This document shows positions 1-6,019 of a stretch of DNA of 11,073 nucleotides, one piece after another (within the stretch, counting starts at the first letter, position 1; each line of letters starts with the position of its first letter). The stretch is from Syntrophomonadaceae bacterium. Lineage in GTDB: Bacteria; Bacillota; Syntrophomonadia; Syntrophomonadales; Syntrophomonadaceae. The translations under genes and the position numbers were made by a program. The DNA is taken from assembly GCA_028698695.1 (NCBI GenBank), contig JAQVWB010000045.1, forward strand, positions 1 through 11,073. Direction: 5' to 3'. Under the pieces are notes generated by a model. It was not told the DNA's origin. It did not search any database and saw nothing but the letters and a program-made list of their open reading frames with translations.

Positions 1-623
1 GGTCAAATGATTTCCTCAGTGAAATTGCCGCCGGCGCACAAATTTCGGTAAAAGAATTATGTGATCAGGTTATCAACCAGGTATTTGAGCGTTTGGAAAA
101 AGAAATTAAAGCCATGTTTCGGCAATGGGAAAATGAACCGGCTTATCGGGTTTGGGAAGTAGTAAACCGCAGCCCTTTCCGACTGGATCGCATTATTGGA
201 ATTGGTGCGGCAGCGGGGATTATTGTACCTCAACTGGCCAGACGTTTAGGCGTAGAAAGTGTTATACATGCATACTCGCCAGTAGCAAACGCTCTGGGGG
301 CAGCCGTAGTTCGTCCTACCATGTCAGTTCAACTTCATATTGATACCCAACAGGGCATCTGTATAGTTCAACCGGGTGGGGAAGTTGAAAGCCCCGGCAA
401 CCTCAATAATATGCAAATGGAAGATGCCAGAAAACTGGCAGTTAAAATTTTGGCAGAACAAGCCGGACAGGCAGGTCTTCAGGAGTATGCCCAGGATTAC
501 AGCATACAAATGGAAGAGCAATTTAACCTGATCAGAAGCTACCATACATCCGGTAAAATATTTGATGTAGCCGTTCAAATCAGACCAGGATTTATTCATC
601 AGTATAAGGGGGTGAAAATATGA
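1..623 (+). CDS. Hydantoinase/oxoprolinase family protein, C-terminal part
   Basis: The reading frame is open from the left edge (first full codon at position 3), so the gene starts upstream and only about 206 C-terminal residues are visible. A TTG at 93 is in frame but lies inside the gene and is not the start. The segment around visible residues 64-110, with IIGIGAAAG followed by AYSPVANALGAAVVRP, matches the C-terminal glycine-rich part of the HyuA/oxoprolinase ATPase-fold family, whose members open hydantoin or 5-oxoproline rings using ATP. Substrate specificity cannot be read from this fragment; many members in anaerobes are uncharacterised and some lie near metabolite-activating systems. 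The stop overlaps the start of the next gene by 4 bases (ATGA), which suggests one operon and translational coupling. Family assignment is fairly secure; the substrate is unknown. Confidence 0.85.
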   Translation, partial: SNDFLSEIAAGAQISVKELCDQVINQVFERLEKEIKAMFRQWENEPAYRVWEVVNRSPFRLDRIIGIGAAAGIIVPQLARRLGVESVIHAYSPVANALGAAVVRPTMSVQLHIDTQQGICIVQPGGEVESPGNLNNMQMEDARKLAVKILAEQAGQAGLQEYAQDYSIQMEEQFNLIRSYHTSGKIFDVAVQIRPGFIHQYKGVKI

Positions 624-1966
624 AACCCACTGGAATCTTGTTTTTCCCCGCTTTTGACTGGGCTATAACGCCTACACATCCGGAGAGGGAAGAACGCTTA
701 TTATATACGCGCGATCAGCTGTTCGAGGAAGGGGTCATGGATCTTCCCCAGATAAGGGAATACCATCCGCGTTTGGCTGCACTGGCGGATATTGCCCGCG
801 TACATTTTGTGGTGCCAACTATTGAAAGCCATATAACCGAGGCTCATCTCGTAGCCGCCGGTTCAACTCTGGTCATGGCTGATGCATATATGAACGGGGA
901 AATAAATAATGCCTTTGCTATAATCAGACCCCCTGGACATCATGCTATGTCAGTAAGTCATGGGAATCGGGGTTTCTGCAATATTAACAATGAAGCCATT
1001 ATGATAGAGTATATGCGTAAAAAATATAATATTAAACGCATAGCCATTATTGACACCGATGTTCATCACGGAGATGGTACGCAGGAAATTTACTACAATG
1101 ACCCGGATGTATTATTTATCTCATTTCATCAGGACGGTCGCACCTTATTTCCCGGCAGTGGTTTCACCAGTGAATTGGGGGGACCGTTGGCCTGGGGGAC
1201 TACCATAAACATACCGCTGTTGCCCCGGACTACTGATGAAGGAATTCTTTATGTTATTGATAACCTGGTCCTGCCAATTTTAAAGGAATTCAAACCTGAC
1301 CTGATAGTAAACTCTGCCGGACAGGACAACCATTATACCGACCCGCTGGCTGATATGCGCTTTACTGCCCGTGGTTATGCAATTTTAAATGAAAAACTGA
1401 CTCCGGATATTGCTGTATTGGAAGGCGGATATTCTGTAGAAACTGCCCTGCCTTATATCAATATGGCTATCATAATGGCTATGGCAGGTATTGATTACAG
1501 TAATCTGAAAGAACCGGATTATGATCCGGACCTGTTTATAGAATCGGCTAAAAATATGACGTACATAGAGCAGATAGTACAACAGCAATTGGCTGTTTTC
1601 AGACACCGACATGAAGTGATTGAGGAGAACCGGCGTACCGGCCCGGCCTACTTCAGTGAGTATAAGCGAATATTTTATGATACGGATTATATTGATGAAG
1701 AGCAAAAGGTCAGAATAGGCAATTGTCCGGTTTGCAGTGGGTTACGTCTTATAGATTCAACTGCACAACACCGGAATGGCAAACTGTATGATGTGTTCTG
1801 CATATCAATTGCGGCTAATGTTTGTTCGGAGTGTCATGAAAAGGGTGTCACAGCTTATGCCGATATGATTAAAAACGGAAAATATGATTTGGTTTATCTG
1901 CAGGACCGCATAGATGATAAATATTTATGTTATGATAGCAAAACTGATCAGGAGCAAAGTTATTAA
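620..1966 (+). CDS. Histone deacetylase family protein (zinc-dependent deacylase) with Cys-rich C-terminal extension
   Basis: 448 residues; the catalytic domain fills about residues 1-290. Family landmarks are intact: the PGHH dyad (H107, H108), DTDVHHGDGT with D145 and the zinc ligands D147 and H149, the third zinc ligand D241 in a TDPL motif after SAGQD, and the transition-state tyrosine Y271 in LEGGY. It should therefore be an active, cytosolic Zn-dependent amide hydrolase. Bacterial relatives act on acetylated polyamines, acetyl-lysine or small amides, and the real substrate cannot be told from sequence. The C-terminal ~150 residues are an addition to the core fold. They carry CPVC (C369, C372) and CSEC (C402, C405), plus C394, arranged like a zinc ribbon. 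The start is supported by AAGGGGGTGA at 606-615. The gene overlaps its neighbours at both ends, by 4 bases with the hydantoinase gene and by 1 base with mutL. Confidence 0.93.
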   Translation: MKPTGILFFPAFDWAITPTHPEREERLLYTRDQLFEEGVMDLPQIREYHPRLAALADIARVHFVVPTIESHITEAHLVAAGSTLVMADAYMNGEINNAFAIIRPPGHHAMSVSHGNRGFCNINNEAIMIEYMRKKYNIKRIAIIDTDVHHGDGTQEIYYNDPDVLFISFHQDGRTLFPGSGFTSELGGPLAWGTTINIPLLPRTTDEGILYVIDNLVLPILKEFKPDLIVNSAGQDNHYTDPLADMRFTARGYAILNEKLTPDIAVLEGGYSVETALPYINMAIIMAMAGIDYSNLKEPDYDPDLFIESAKNMTYIEQIVQQQLAVFRHRHEVIEENRRTGPAYFSEYKRIFYDTDYIDEEQKVRIGNCPVCSGLRLIDSTAQHRNGKLYDVFCISIAANVCSECHEKGVTAYADMIKNGKYDLVYLQDRIDDKYLCYDSKTDQEQSY

Positions 1967-3705
1967 TGCCGATTAAACTCTTGCATGAACAGCTTATCAA
2001 TAAAATTGCTGCCGGTGAAGTAATTGAACGACCTGCTTCAGTTGTAAAAGAATTACTGGATAATTCCATTGATGCCGGGGCAGAACAAATAATTATCAAT
2101 ATTGCCCAGGGCGGTACCACCCTTATTGAAGTAGAAGATAAGGGTCATGGTATTCGTGCGCAGGAATTGAAACTAGCCTTTGAGCGGCATGCTACCAGCA
2201 AGATTAGTGAGGAAAAAGATTTATTCCATATTTATACTATGGGATTCAGGGGGGAAGCCCTACCCAGTATAGCCTCAGTATCACAGTTGGAGATATTCAG
2301 CCATAATGCTGACGAGGATGCCGGGATTTATGCCGTTATTCACGGTGGCAAGTTTATGGATATACGGGAGCAGGCAATTCCTGTTGGGACTCGTATAATT
2401 ATACGCGATCTGTTTTACAATGTACCCGCCCGCAAAAAATTTCTCAAATCCACTGTAACTGAAGCCAATGCCATTCATGACCTGGTTTGTCGCTATGCTG
2501 TTGCCAGACCGGATATTTCCTTTGTTTACAGCAATGAACGAAAAACCTATTTCAAAACTCCTGGTAACGGGAGTTTGAAAGATATACTGGTGTCACTGTA
2601 TGGTCGGCAATATATTGACGGTCTGGTTGAAGTAGATTATGCGGGGGAGGATTATAGTGTCCGGGGTTTAATCTCAACTCCGGCTATAAAGCGTCTGAAT
2701 CGTAAAAACCAGTTTTATTTTGTTAATAATCGACCTGTAAAAAGTCCCATGTTATATAAGGCAGTAGATACTGCTTATCGTGGGTTGTTAATATCACGGG
2801 AATACCCGATAGTAGCTTTATCTATTAAAGTACGTGCTGATTTGGTGGATGTCAATGTCCATCCTCAGAAGACGGAAGTTAGATTTGCTGATGAAAGACA
2901 GGTATTTACGCTTGTAGAATCAGTTTTGCGCAAACGATTAAATAATTTGGATAACAACTGGATTAGTTATGTTTATAAGTCCGACCTGATTTTGCCTGCA
3001 ACTGACGACAGTATTTTAACGGGGAGCAATAAATCTGAAGAACCCATGACATCCTACAGCACACTGCCCCGCACTGAGGAGTTCCAACCACAGCCTAATA
3101 GTACAGAAAGTATTGAATTGATAGGAACAGCAGATATCGAGCAGCAGATTAAGATGTTAGGACAAATCATGGATTCATATATTCTGATTGAAATGGACGG
3201 GGAATTGTGGATTATTGATCAGCATGCTGCCCATGAACGCATTCTGTATGAACGTTATAAAGACAGCCAATCCAGACAGGAGCATATTCATAGTCTGGTA
3301 ATCCCGCTTGCATTGCAGTTTTCTACAGAACAAATGGAAATGATCAGCTATAATCAAGCCTGGTTTCATGAGCAGGGTTTTGAGCTGGAAGCTATTGGAC
3401 GTAATGATATTTTACTCCGGGCAGCACCATTTCCAGCATTAGGCAATGAATTTGAGGTAATAATAGAACTGTTGGAAATATTGAAAAACTCCGGTCGTCC
3501 GGATATATATCGTGAAATGATAATCAGAATGGCTTGCCGGAAAGCAATAAAATTTGGTGATCGTTTAACGATGGATGAAGCCAGGTCTATTTTGATGGAA
3601 CTGGTTAAACTGGATGACTTCAAGCATTGCCCCCACGGTCGTCCTACCATGGTCAAGCTGACCAGCGGGGAATTGGAGCGCATGTTTAAAAGAACTGGTG
3701 CGTGA
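1966..3705 (+). CDS. mutL: DNA mismatch repair protein MutL, endonuclease type
   Basis: 579 residues, a normal length. The N-terminal GHKL ATPase domain (about 1-325) shows NKIAAGEVIERPASVVKEL with the general base E29, N33, GFRGEALPSI at 93-102, and VNVHPQKTEVRF with the phosphate-contacting lysine near K302. After a poorly conserved linker (about 330-390), the C-terminal dimerisation domain (about 395-579) contains the nickase motif DQHAAHERILYE at 418-429, fitting DQHA(X)2E(X)4E, then ACRKAIKFGD at 523-532 and CPHGRPT at 555-561. The protein should therefore nick the unmethylated-type daughter strand itself, as in bacteria without MutH. The ATG at 1966 shares one base with the preceding stop. 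A GGAG at 1951-1954 is a slightly distant ribosome site, so initiation may depend on coupling with the deacetylase gene. No mutS lies in the window; it may be further upstream. Confidence 0.98.
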   Translation: MPIKLLHEQLINKIAAGEVIERPASVVKELLDNSIDAGAEQIIINIAQGGTTLIEVEDKGHGIRAQELKLAFERHATSKISEEKDLFHIYTMGFRGEALPSIASVSQLEIFSHNADEDAGIYAVIHGGKFMDIREQAIPVGTRIIIRDLFYNVPARKKFLKSTVTEANAIHDLVCRYAVARPDISFVYSNERKTYFKTPGNGSLKDILVSLYGRQYIDGLVEVDYAGEDYSVRGLISTPAIKRLNRKNQFYFVNNRPVKSPMLYKAVDTAYRGLLISREYPIVALSIKVRADLVDVNVHPQKTEVRFADERQVFTLVESVLRKRLNNLDNNWISYVYKSDLILPATDDSILTGSNKSEEPMTSYSTLPRTEEFQPQPNSTESIELIGTADIEQQIKMLGQIMDSYILIEMDGELWIIDQHAAHERILYERYKDSQSRQEHIHSLVIPLALQFSTEQMEMISYNQAWFHEQGFELEAIGRNDILLRAAPFPALGNEFEVIIELLEILKNSGRPDIYREMIIRMACRKAIKFGDRLTMDEARSILMELVKLDDFKHCPHGRPTMVKLTSGELERMFKRTGA

Positions 3706-3756
3706 GGGTTGAGTGTGAGGCGTGATTGGCACCTAACTTGACCTGCTACATTAATT

Positions 3757-3777
3757 GCGAAGCCCTATGGGCGGAGC
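3757..3777 (+). other. Imperfect hairpin with purine-purine mismatches
   Basis: GCGAAGCCC at 3757-3765 can fold onto GGGCGGAGC at 3769-3777 around a TAT loop. The pairing is four G-C pairs next to the loop and two outer G-C pairs, separated by three facing purine mismatches (G-A, A-G, A-G). There is no T-run after it, so it is not an intrinsic terminator. Function unknown. Confidence 0.4.
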
Positions 3778-3783
3778 ATCCGT

Positions 3784-3799
3784 GTCCCTGAAAGGGGAC
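3784..3799 (+). other. Hairpin with GAAA tetraloop
   Basis: GTCCCT at 3784-3789 pairs with GGGGAC at 3794-3799 (five Watson-Crick pairs plus one G-T) and closes on GAAA. In RNA this is a GNRA-type tetraloop. It is followed by TGTAACTGA and not by a T-run, so any terminator role would be weak. It could act as an mRNA-stability or processing element 3' of mutL. Confidence 0.45.
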
Positions 3800-3828
3800 T
3801 GTAACTGACTGCACCTGACATTTTCCAG

Positions 3829-3855
3829 TGTCATCCTGAGCGTAGCGAAGGATCT
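3829..3855. repeat. Dispersed intergenic hairpin repeat (GATCCTTCGCT...GGATGAC type)
   Basis: The core at 3833-3853 is an inverted repeat. ATCCT pairs with AGGAT; inside lie facing GA/GA steps; the centre is GCGTAGC, which folds as two G-C pairs closed by a GTA triloop. Near-identical sequences (TGTCATCCTGAGCG followed by a few bases and GCGAAGGATCT) are, from memory, scattered between genes in many Firmicutes and other phyla. Only one copy is in this window, so repeat status here rests on recognition. It lies 33 bases before the methyltransferase start. Confidence 0.6.
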
Positions 3856-3888
3856 CTTGAGAAGCGGAACTTTAATCGAGGAATTAAT

Positions 3889-4668
3889 ATGAAAATAATT
3901 GCAACTACATCTTTATCAGATTATATAGATGATAATTTTTATGCCTTCCTGGCAGAGAGCGGATTGCAATACATACCGAGGCAAAACCGCAGCTTGCCGC
4001 TATTGCAAAGTGAATATCAGTCGGAAGGAATCGTTGTCTGGTATAAAGGTGGACCAGTTTTATTTATTGGTGAACAGAAATTCTTTTTTCATCCCAATAT
4101 GGCCAAAAACAGGATATCTCTGTACCGTAAATCAGGAATTACTGACCCCTTGGTAACTGCCTGTGAAATAAAACCAGGGGACCGGTTTCTGGATTGCACA
4201 TTAGGTTTAGGAGCAGACTCAATAGTTGCTGCATATTTTACGCAGGGCAGCAGGGTAACGGGACTGGAATCATCTCCAATTATGGCTGCTATAGTTGAAT
4301 GGGGCATGAAATTATATCAACATGAATCCCCGTGGTTAATTAATGCGATACAACAAATTGAAGTTGTAAAATGCGACCATTATTCTTATCTTTCCAACCT
4401 TGGCGATAAATTTTATGATATTGTTTATTTTGACCCTATGTTCCGTAAACCCCTGCTTAAAAGTCAGGCTCTGTCGCCATTAAGAATATTGGCCAATCAT
4501 GAGCCTGTTACGCAGGAATCATTGCAGCAGGCTTGTCGGGTAGCCAGAAAGCGGGTAGTAATAAAAGAACAGACTTCCAGCGGGGAGTTTGAACGACTGG
4601 GTATTAAAAAAATAGTGGGCAGTAGTAATAATAAAATAAATTTTGGAATTATTGACTGTACTGAATAA
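3889..4668 (+). CDS. Class I SAM-dependent methyltransferase, RsmJ/YpiP-like
   Basis: 259 residues. The C-terminal two thirds form a Rossmann methyltransferase. Motif I is LDCTLGLGADS at 101-111, the acidic ribose-binding residue is probably E127 in GLESSP, and the catalytic-region motif FDPMF lies at 181-185. A basic segment ending in ARKRVVIKEQ follows at 219-228. The LDCTLGLG and DPMF signatures match the PF04445 family, which includes E. coli RsmJ (16S rRNA m2G1516) and the uncharacterised Bacillus YpiP. The family-like segment FFFHPNMAKNRI precedes motif I at 65-76, as in Firmicute members. An rRNA target is plausible but unproven for this branch. The ATG at 3889 has GAGGAA at 3878-3883. 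miaA follows after 31 bases, so this gene probably leads the methyltransferase-miaA-hfq transcript, fitting a translation or tRNA/rRNA-modification theme. Confidence 0.85.
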   Translation: MKIIATTSLSDYIDDNFYAFLAESGLQYIPRQNRSLPLLQSEYQSEGIVVWYKGGPVLFIGEQKFFFHPNMAKNRISLYRKSGITDPLVTACEIKPGDRFLDCTLGLGADSIVAAYFTQGSRVTGLESSPIMAAIVEWGMKLYQHESPWLINAIQQIEVVKCDHYSYLSNLGDKFYDIVYFDPMFRKPLLKSQALSPLRILANHEPVTQESLQQACRVARKRVVIKEQTSSGEFERLGIKKIVGSSNNKINFGIIDCTE

Positions 4669-4699
4669 CTGACAAACACCATAGTATTGGAGTAATATC

Positions 4700-5629
4700 A
4701 TGCAAAAACTGGCGGCTATTGTTGGACCAACAGCGGCAGGAAAAACCAGAATAGCTATTGAGGTAGCCAAAAGAATTAATGCCCGGATAATTTCCTGCGA
4801 CTCAATGCAGGTTTATCGCGGTATGGATATCGGAACTGCTAAAGCCGGTCTGCAGGAACGTGAATTAATTCCTCATTATATGGTTGACATTGTTGAAGCC
4901 AATGAAGAGTTTAGTGTGGCGGATTATCAGAATCAGGTTAAGAGTATTATTGAGCGTCTTAATAAAGAGAATACTATCCCTTTATTGGTTGGCGGTACCG
5001 GATTATACTATCAGGCAGTTGTAGACAATTATCATTTCTTTCCCCTGCAGTCCCGAAATGAAGTGAGGGAGAAATGGAAAGATATCGTCAACAACAACGG
5101 CTTGCAGTTTGCTTATGAAGCTCTGGGAAGGATTGATCCGGATTATGCTGAAAAAATCAGTCCCCAGGATGAAAAACGTATTATTCGAGCTATGGAAGTA
5201 TACGAATTAACCGGTAAACCTTTTTCACAGCAACAAAGCCGGGACAGTGGAACTTATAATTTAGCAGTTGCAGGACTATACTTAGATAGGGAGGTTCTCT
5301 ACCAGCGTATAAATTCAAGGGTGGATGAAATGATATGCCAGGGTTTAATTGATGAAGTAATTGCTCTTAAAAAAAAACCGGGAGAGTTATCATCAACTGC
5401 CAGGCATGCATTAGGTTATAAGCAGGTATTAAACTATCTGGACGGGGTGATAGATAGGGAAGATATGATAGCTGAGATTAAACAGGAGACCAGAAGATAT
5501 GCTAAGAGGCAGTATACCTGGTTCAAACGTGATGAGCGAATACGATGGTTTAATGTTATGGAATACAGTGAGGAAGAGCTGGGTCAAAATATTTGTTCCT
5601 ATATTGAAGGACAATTTAATACTCTGTAG
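4700..5629 (+). CDS. miaA: tRNA dimethylallyltransferase MiaA
   Basis: 309 residues, typical length. MiaA transfers a dimethylallyl group from DMAPP to N6 of A37 in tRNAs that read codons starting with U. Visible motifs are the P-loop GPTAAGKT at 9-16, SCDSMQVYRGMDIGTAK at 32-48 with the catalytic D34, GGTGLYYQA at 98-106, and RIIRAMEVYELTGKP at about 160-174. The C-terminal RQYTWFKRD box is typical of tRNA-binding MiaA. The start is supported by GGAG at 4689-4692, 7 bases upstream. An unbroken run of nine A at 5369-5377 encodes K224-K226, a possible site for slippage. hfq lies 50 bases downstream, the conserved bacterial miaA-hfq order. Confidence 0.98.
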   Translation: MQKLAAIVGPTAAGKTRIAIEVAKRINARIISCDSMQVYRGMDIGTAKAGLQERELIPHYMVDIVEANEEFSVADYQNQVKSIIERLNKENTIPLLVGGTGLYYQAVVDNYHFFPLQSRNEVREKWKDIVNNNGLQFAYEALGRIDPDYAEKISPQDEKRIIRAMEVYELTGKPFSQQQSRDSGTYNLAVAGLYLDREVLYQRINSRVDEMICQGLIDEVIALKKKPGELSSTARHALGYKQVLNYLDGVIDREDMIAEIKQETRRYAKRQYTWFKRDERIRWFNVMEYSEEELGQNICSYIEGQFNTL

Positions 5630-5679
5630 AAACAATATAGTGATTGGTTGCGAAAAAGAATGGGGGGTTAATACCTGAA

Positions 5680-5928
5680 ATGAGTAAACCACAAATGAAT
5701 TTACAGGATTCGTTTCTTAATCAAGTGAGAAAGGAAAAGATACCGGTTACAATATTCCTGGTTAACGGTTTTCAAATAAAGGGACTGGTCAGAGGCTTTG
5801 ATAATTTTACCGTGATAGTAGAACTGGAACAAAAACAACAATTAGTTTATAAACACGCCATATCAACAGTTGCACCAGTTAAACCTATCGGTATGTTAAA
5901 CCTGGAAGCAAAAAGTGACGATGAATAA
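5680..5928 (+). CDS. hfq: RNA chaperone Hfq
   Basis: 82 residues when started at the ATG at 5680. Hfq forms a hexameric ring that binds sRNAs and A/U-rich mRNA segments. The Sm1 motif is seen at about 23-48 (VTIFLVNGFQIKGLVRGFDNF) and Sm2 as LVYKHAIS at 55-62. The N-terminal LQDSFLNQVRKE carries the Q and F residues of the proximal RNA-binding face. An in-frame TTG at 5644 would add 12 residues. The ATG is preferred because MSKPQMNLQDSFL aligns with family N termini and because a G6 ribosome site at 5662-5667 lies between the two; its 12-base spacing is long, so translation may be modest. There is only a short acidic tail, as in Gram-positive Hfq, unlike the long C terminus of E. coli. Confidence 0.97.
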   Translation: MSKPQMNLQDSFLNQVRKEKIPVTIFLVNGFQIKGLVRGFDNFTVIVELEQKQQLVYKHAISTVAPVKPIGMLNLEAKSDDE

Positions 5929-5953
5929 CCCGGTTAACCGGGTTATTTGCTTT
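5924..5953 (+). terminator. Intrinsic terminator after hfq, stop codon inside the stem
   Basis: AATAACCCGG at 5924-5933 pairs perfectly with CCGGGTTATT at 5938-5947 across a TTAA loop. Because TTAA is itself self-complementary, the whole 24 bp is an exact palindrome. A T-rich tail (TTTGCTTT) runs to about 5953. The hfq TAA at 5926-5928 lies in the 5' arm, so ribosomes finishing hfq would invade the stem. The interrupted T-tract suggests incomplete termination. Confidence 0.85.
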
Positions 5954-5964
5954 ACCGGACAGTA

Positions 5965-6018
5965 TCACCACTTTGGTCTGTTTATCATATAATAACTCAG
6001 ACCTTTAAGGAGTGGTGA
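5965..6018 (+). promoter_or_regulatory. Inverted repeat able to mask the spoVK ribosome binding site
   Basis: TCACCACT at 5965-5972 is the exact complement of AGTGGTGA at 6011-6018, and GGTCTG at 5975-5980 is the exact complement of CAGACC at 5998-6003. Together they form an interrupted hairpin of 14 Watson-Crick pairs, with two possible G-U pairs between them (5973-5974 with 6009-6010) and a 5-base bulge. The 3' arm contains most of the AAGGAG ribosome site (6007-6012) and ends two bases before the ATG at 6020. A -10-like element lies in the loop, so transcripts starting there would lack the 5' arm. Only read-through RNA from hfq could form the masking hairpin. The pairing is directly visible; the mechanism is inferred. 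Confidence 0.6.
5986..5994 (+). promoter_or_regulatory. Candidate sporulation (sigma-E/sigma-K type) -10 element for spoVK
   Basis: CATATAATA fits both the sigma-E -10 (CATACAAT-like) and the sigma-K -10 (CATANNNTA). An AC dinucleotide at 5967-5968, 17 bases upstream, could serve as the minimal sigma-K -35; no good sigma-E -35 and no sigma-A -35 is visible. It would start RNA near 6000, leaving a leader of about 20 bases. From memory, B. subtilis spoVK uses dual mother-cell promoters, which supports this reading. Confidence 0.5.
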
Positions 6019-6019
6019 A

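Larger units (their letters stand above)
3706..3888 (+). other. Intergenic stretch with three successive hairpin-forming segments
   Basis: This 183-bp gap is the longest non-coding stretch in the window. I see no convincing ORF and no sigma-A promoter: TTGACC at 3738 and TTGAGT at 3709 have no -10 at the right distance. There is also no U-rich tail that would make any of the hairpins a classical terminator. It contains imperfect or perfect stems at 3757-3777, 3784-3799 and 3833-3853. A GAGGAA ribosome site at 3878-3883 serves the next gene. Its base composition and structure differ from the flanking genes, which suggests an inserted repeat or a processed RNA spacer between mutL and the methyltransferase gene. 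Confidence 0.6.

Noticed and set aside
93..623. Separate 176-residue gene starting with TTG at 93
   Set aside because: The same frame is open to the left edge, and residues upstream of 93 read as normal protein, so this is the tail of a longer gene.
1385..1705. Minus-strand ORFs of 60-106 codons opposite the deacetylase, mutL, miaA and other genes
   Set aside because: They lie wholly inside well-supported plus-strand genes, lack ribosome sites and resemble no family.
3709..3766. Sigma-A promoters using TTGAGT (3709) or TTGACC (3738)
   Set aside because: No acceptable -10 hexamer lies 16-18 bases downstream of either.
5604..5641. Promoter for hfq from TTGAAG (5604) and TATAGT (5636)
   Set aside because: The spacing is 26 bases, far too long.
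5644..5679. 12-residue N-terminal extension of Hfq from TTG 5644
   Set aside because: Family alignment begins at the ATG at 5680, and the G-rich ribosome site lies inside the would-be extension.
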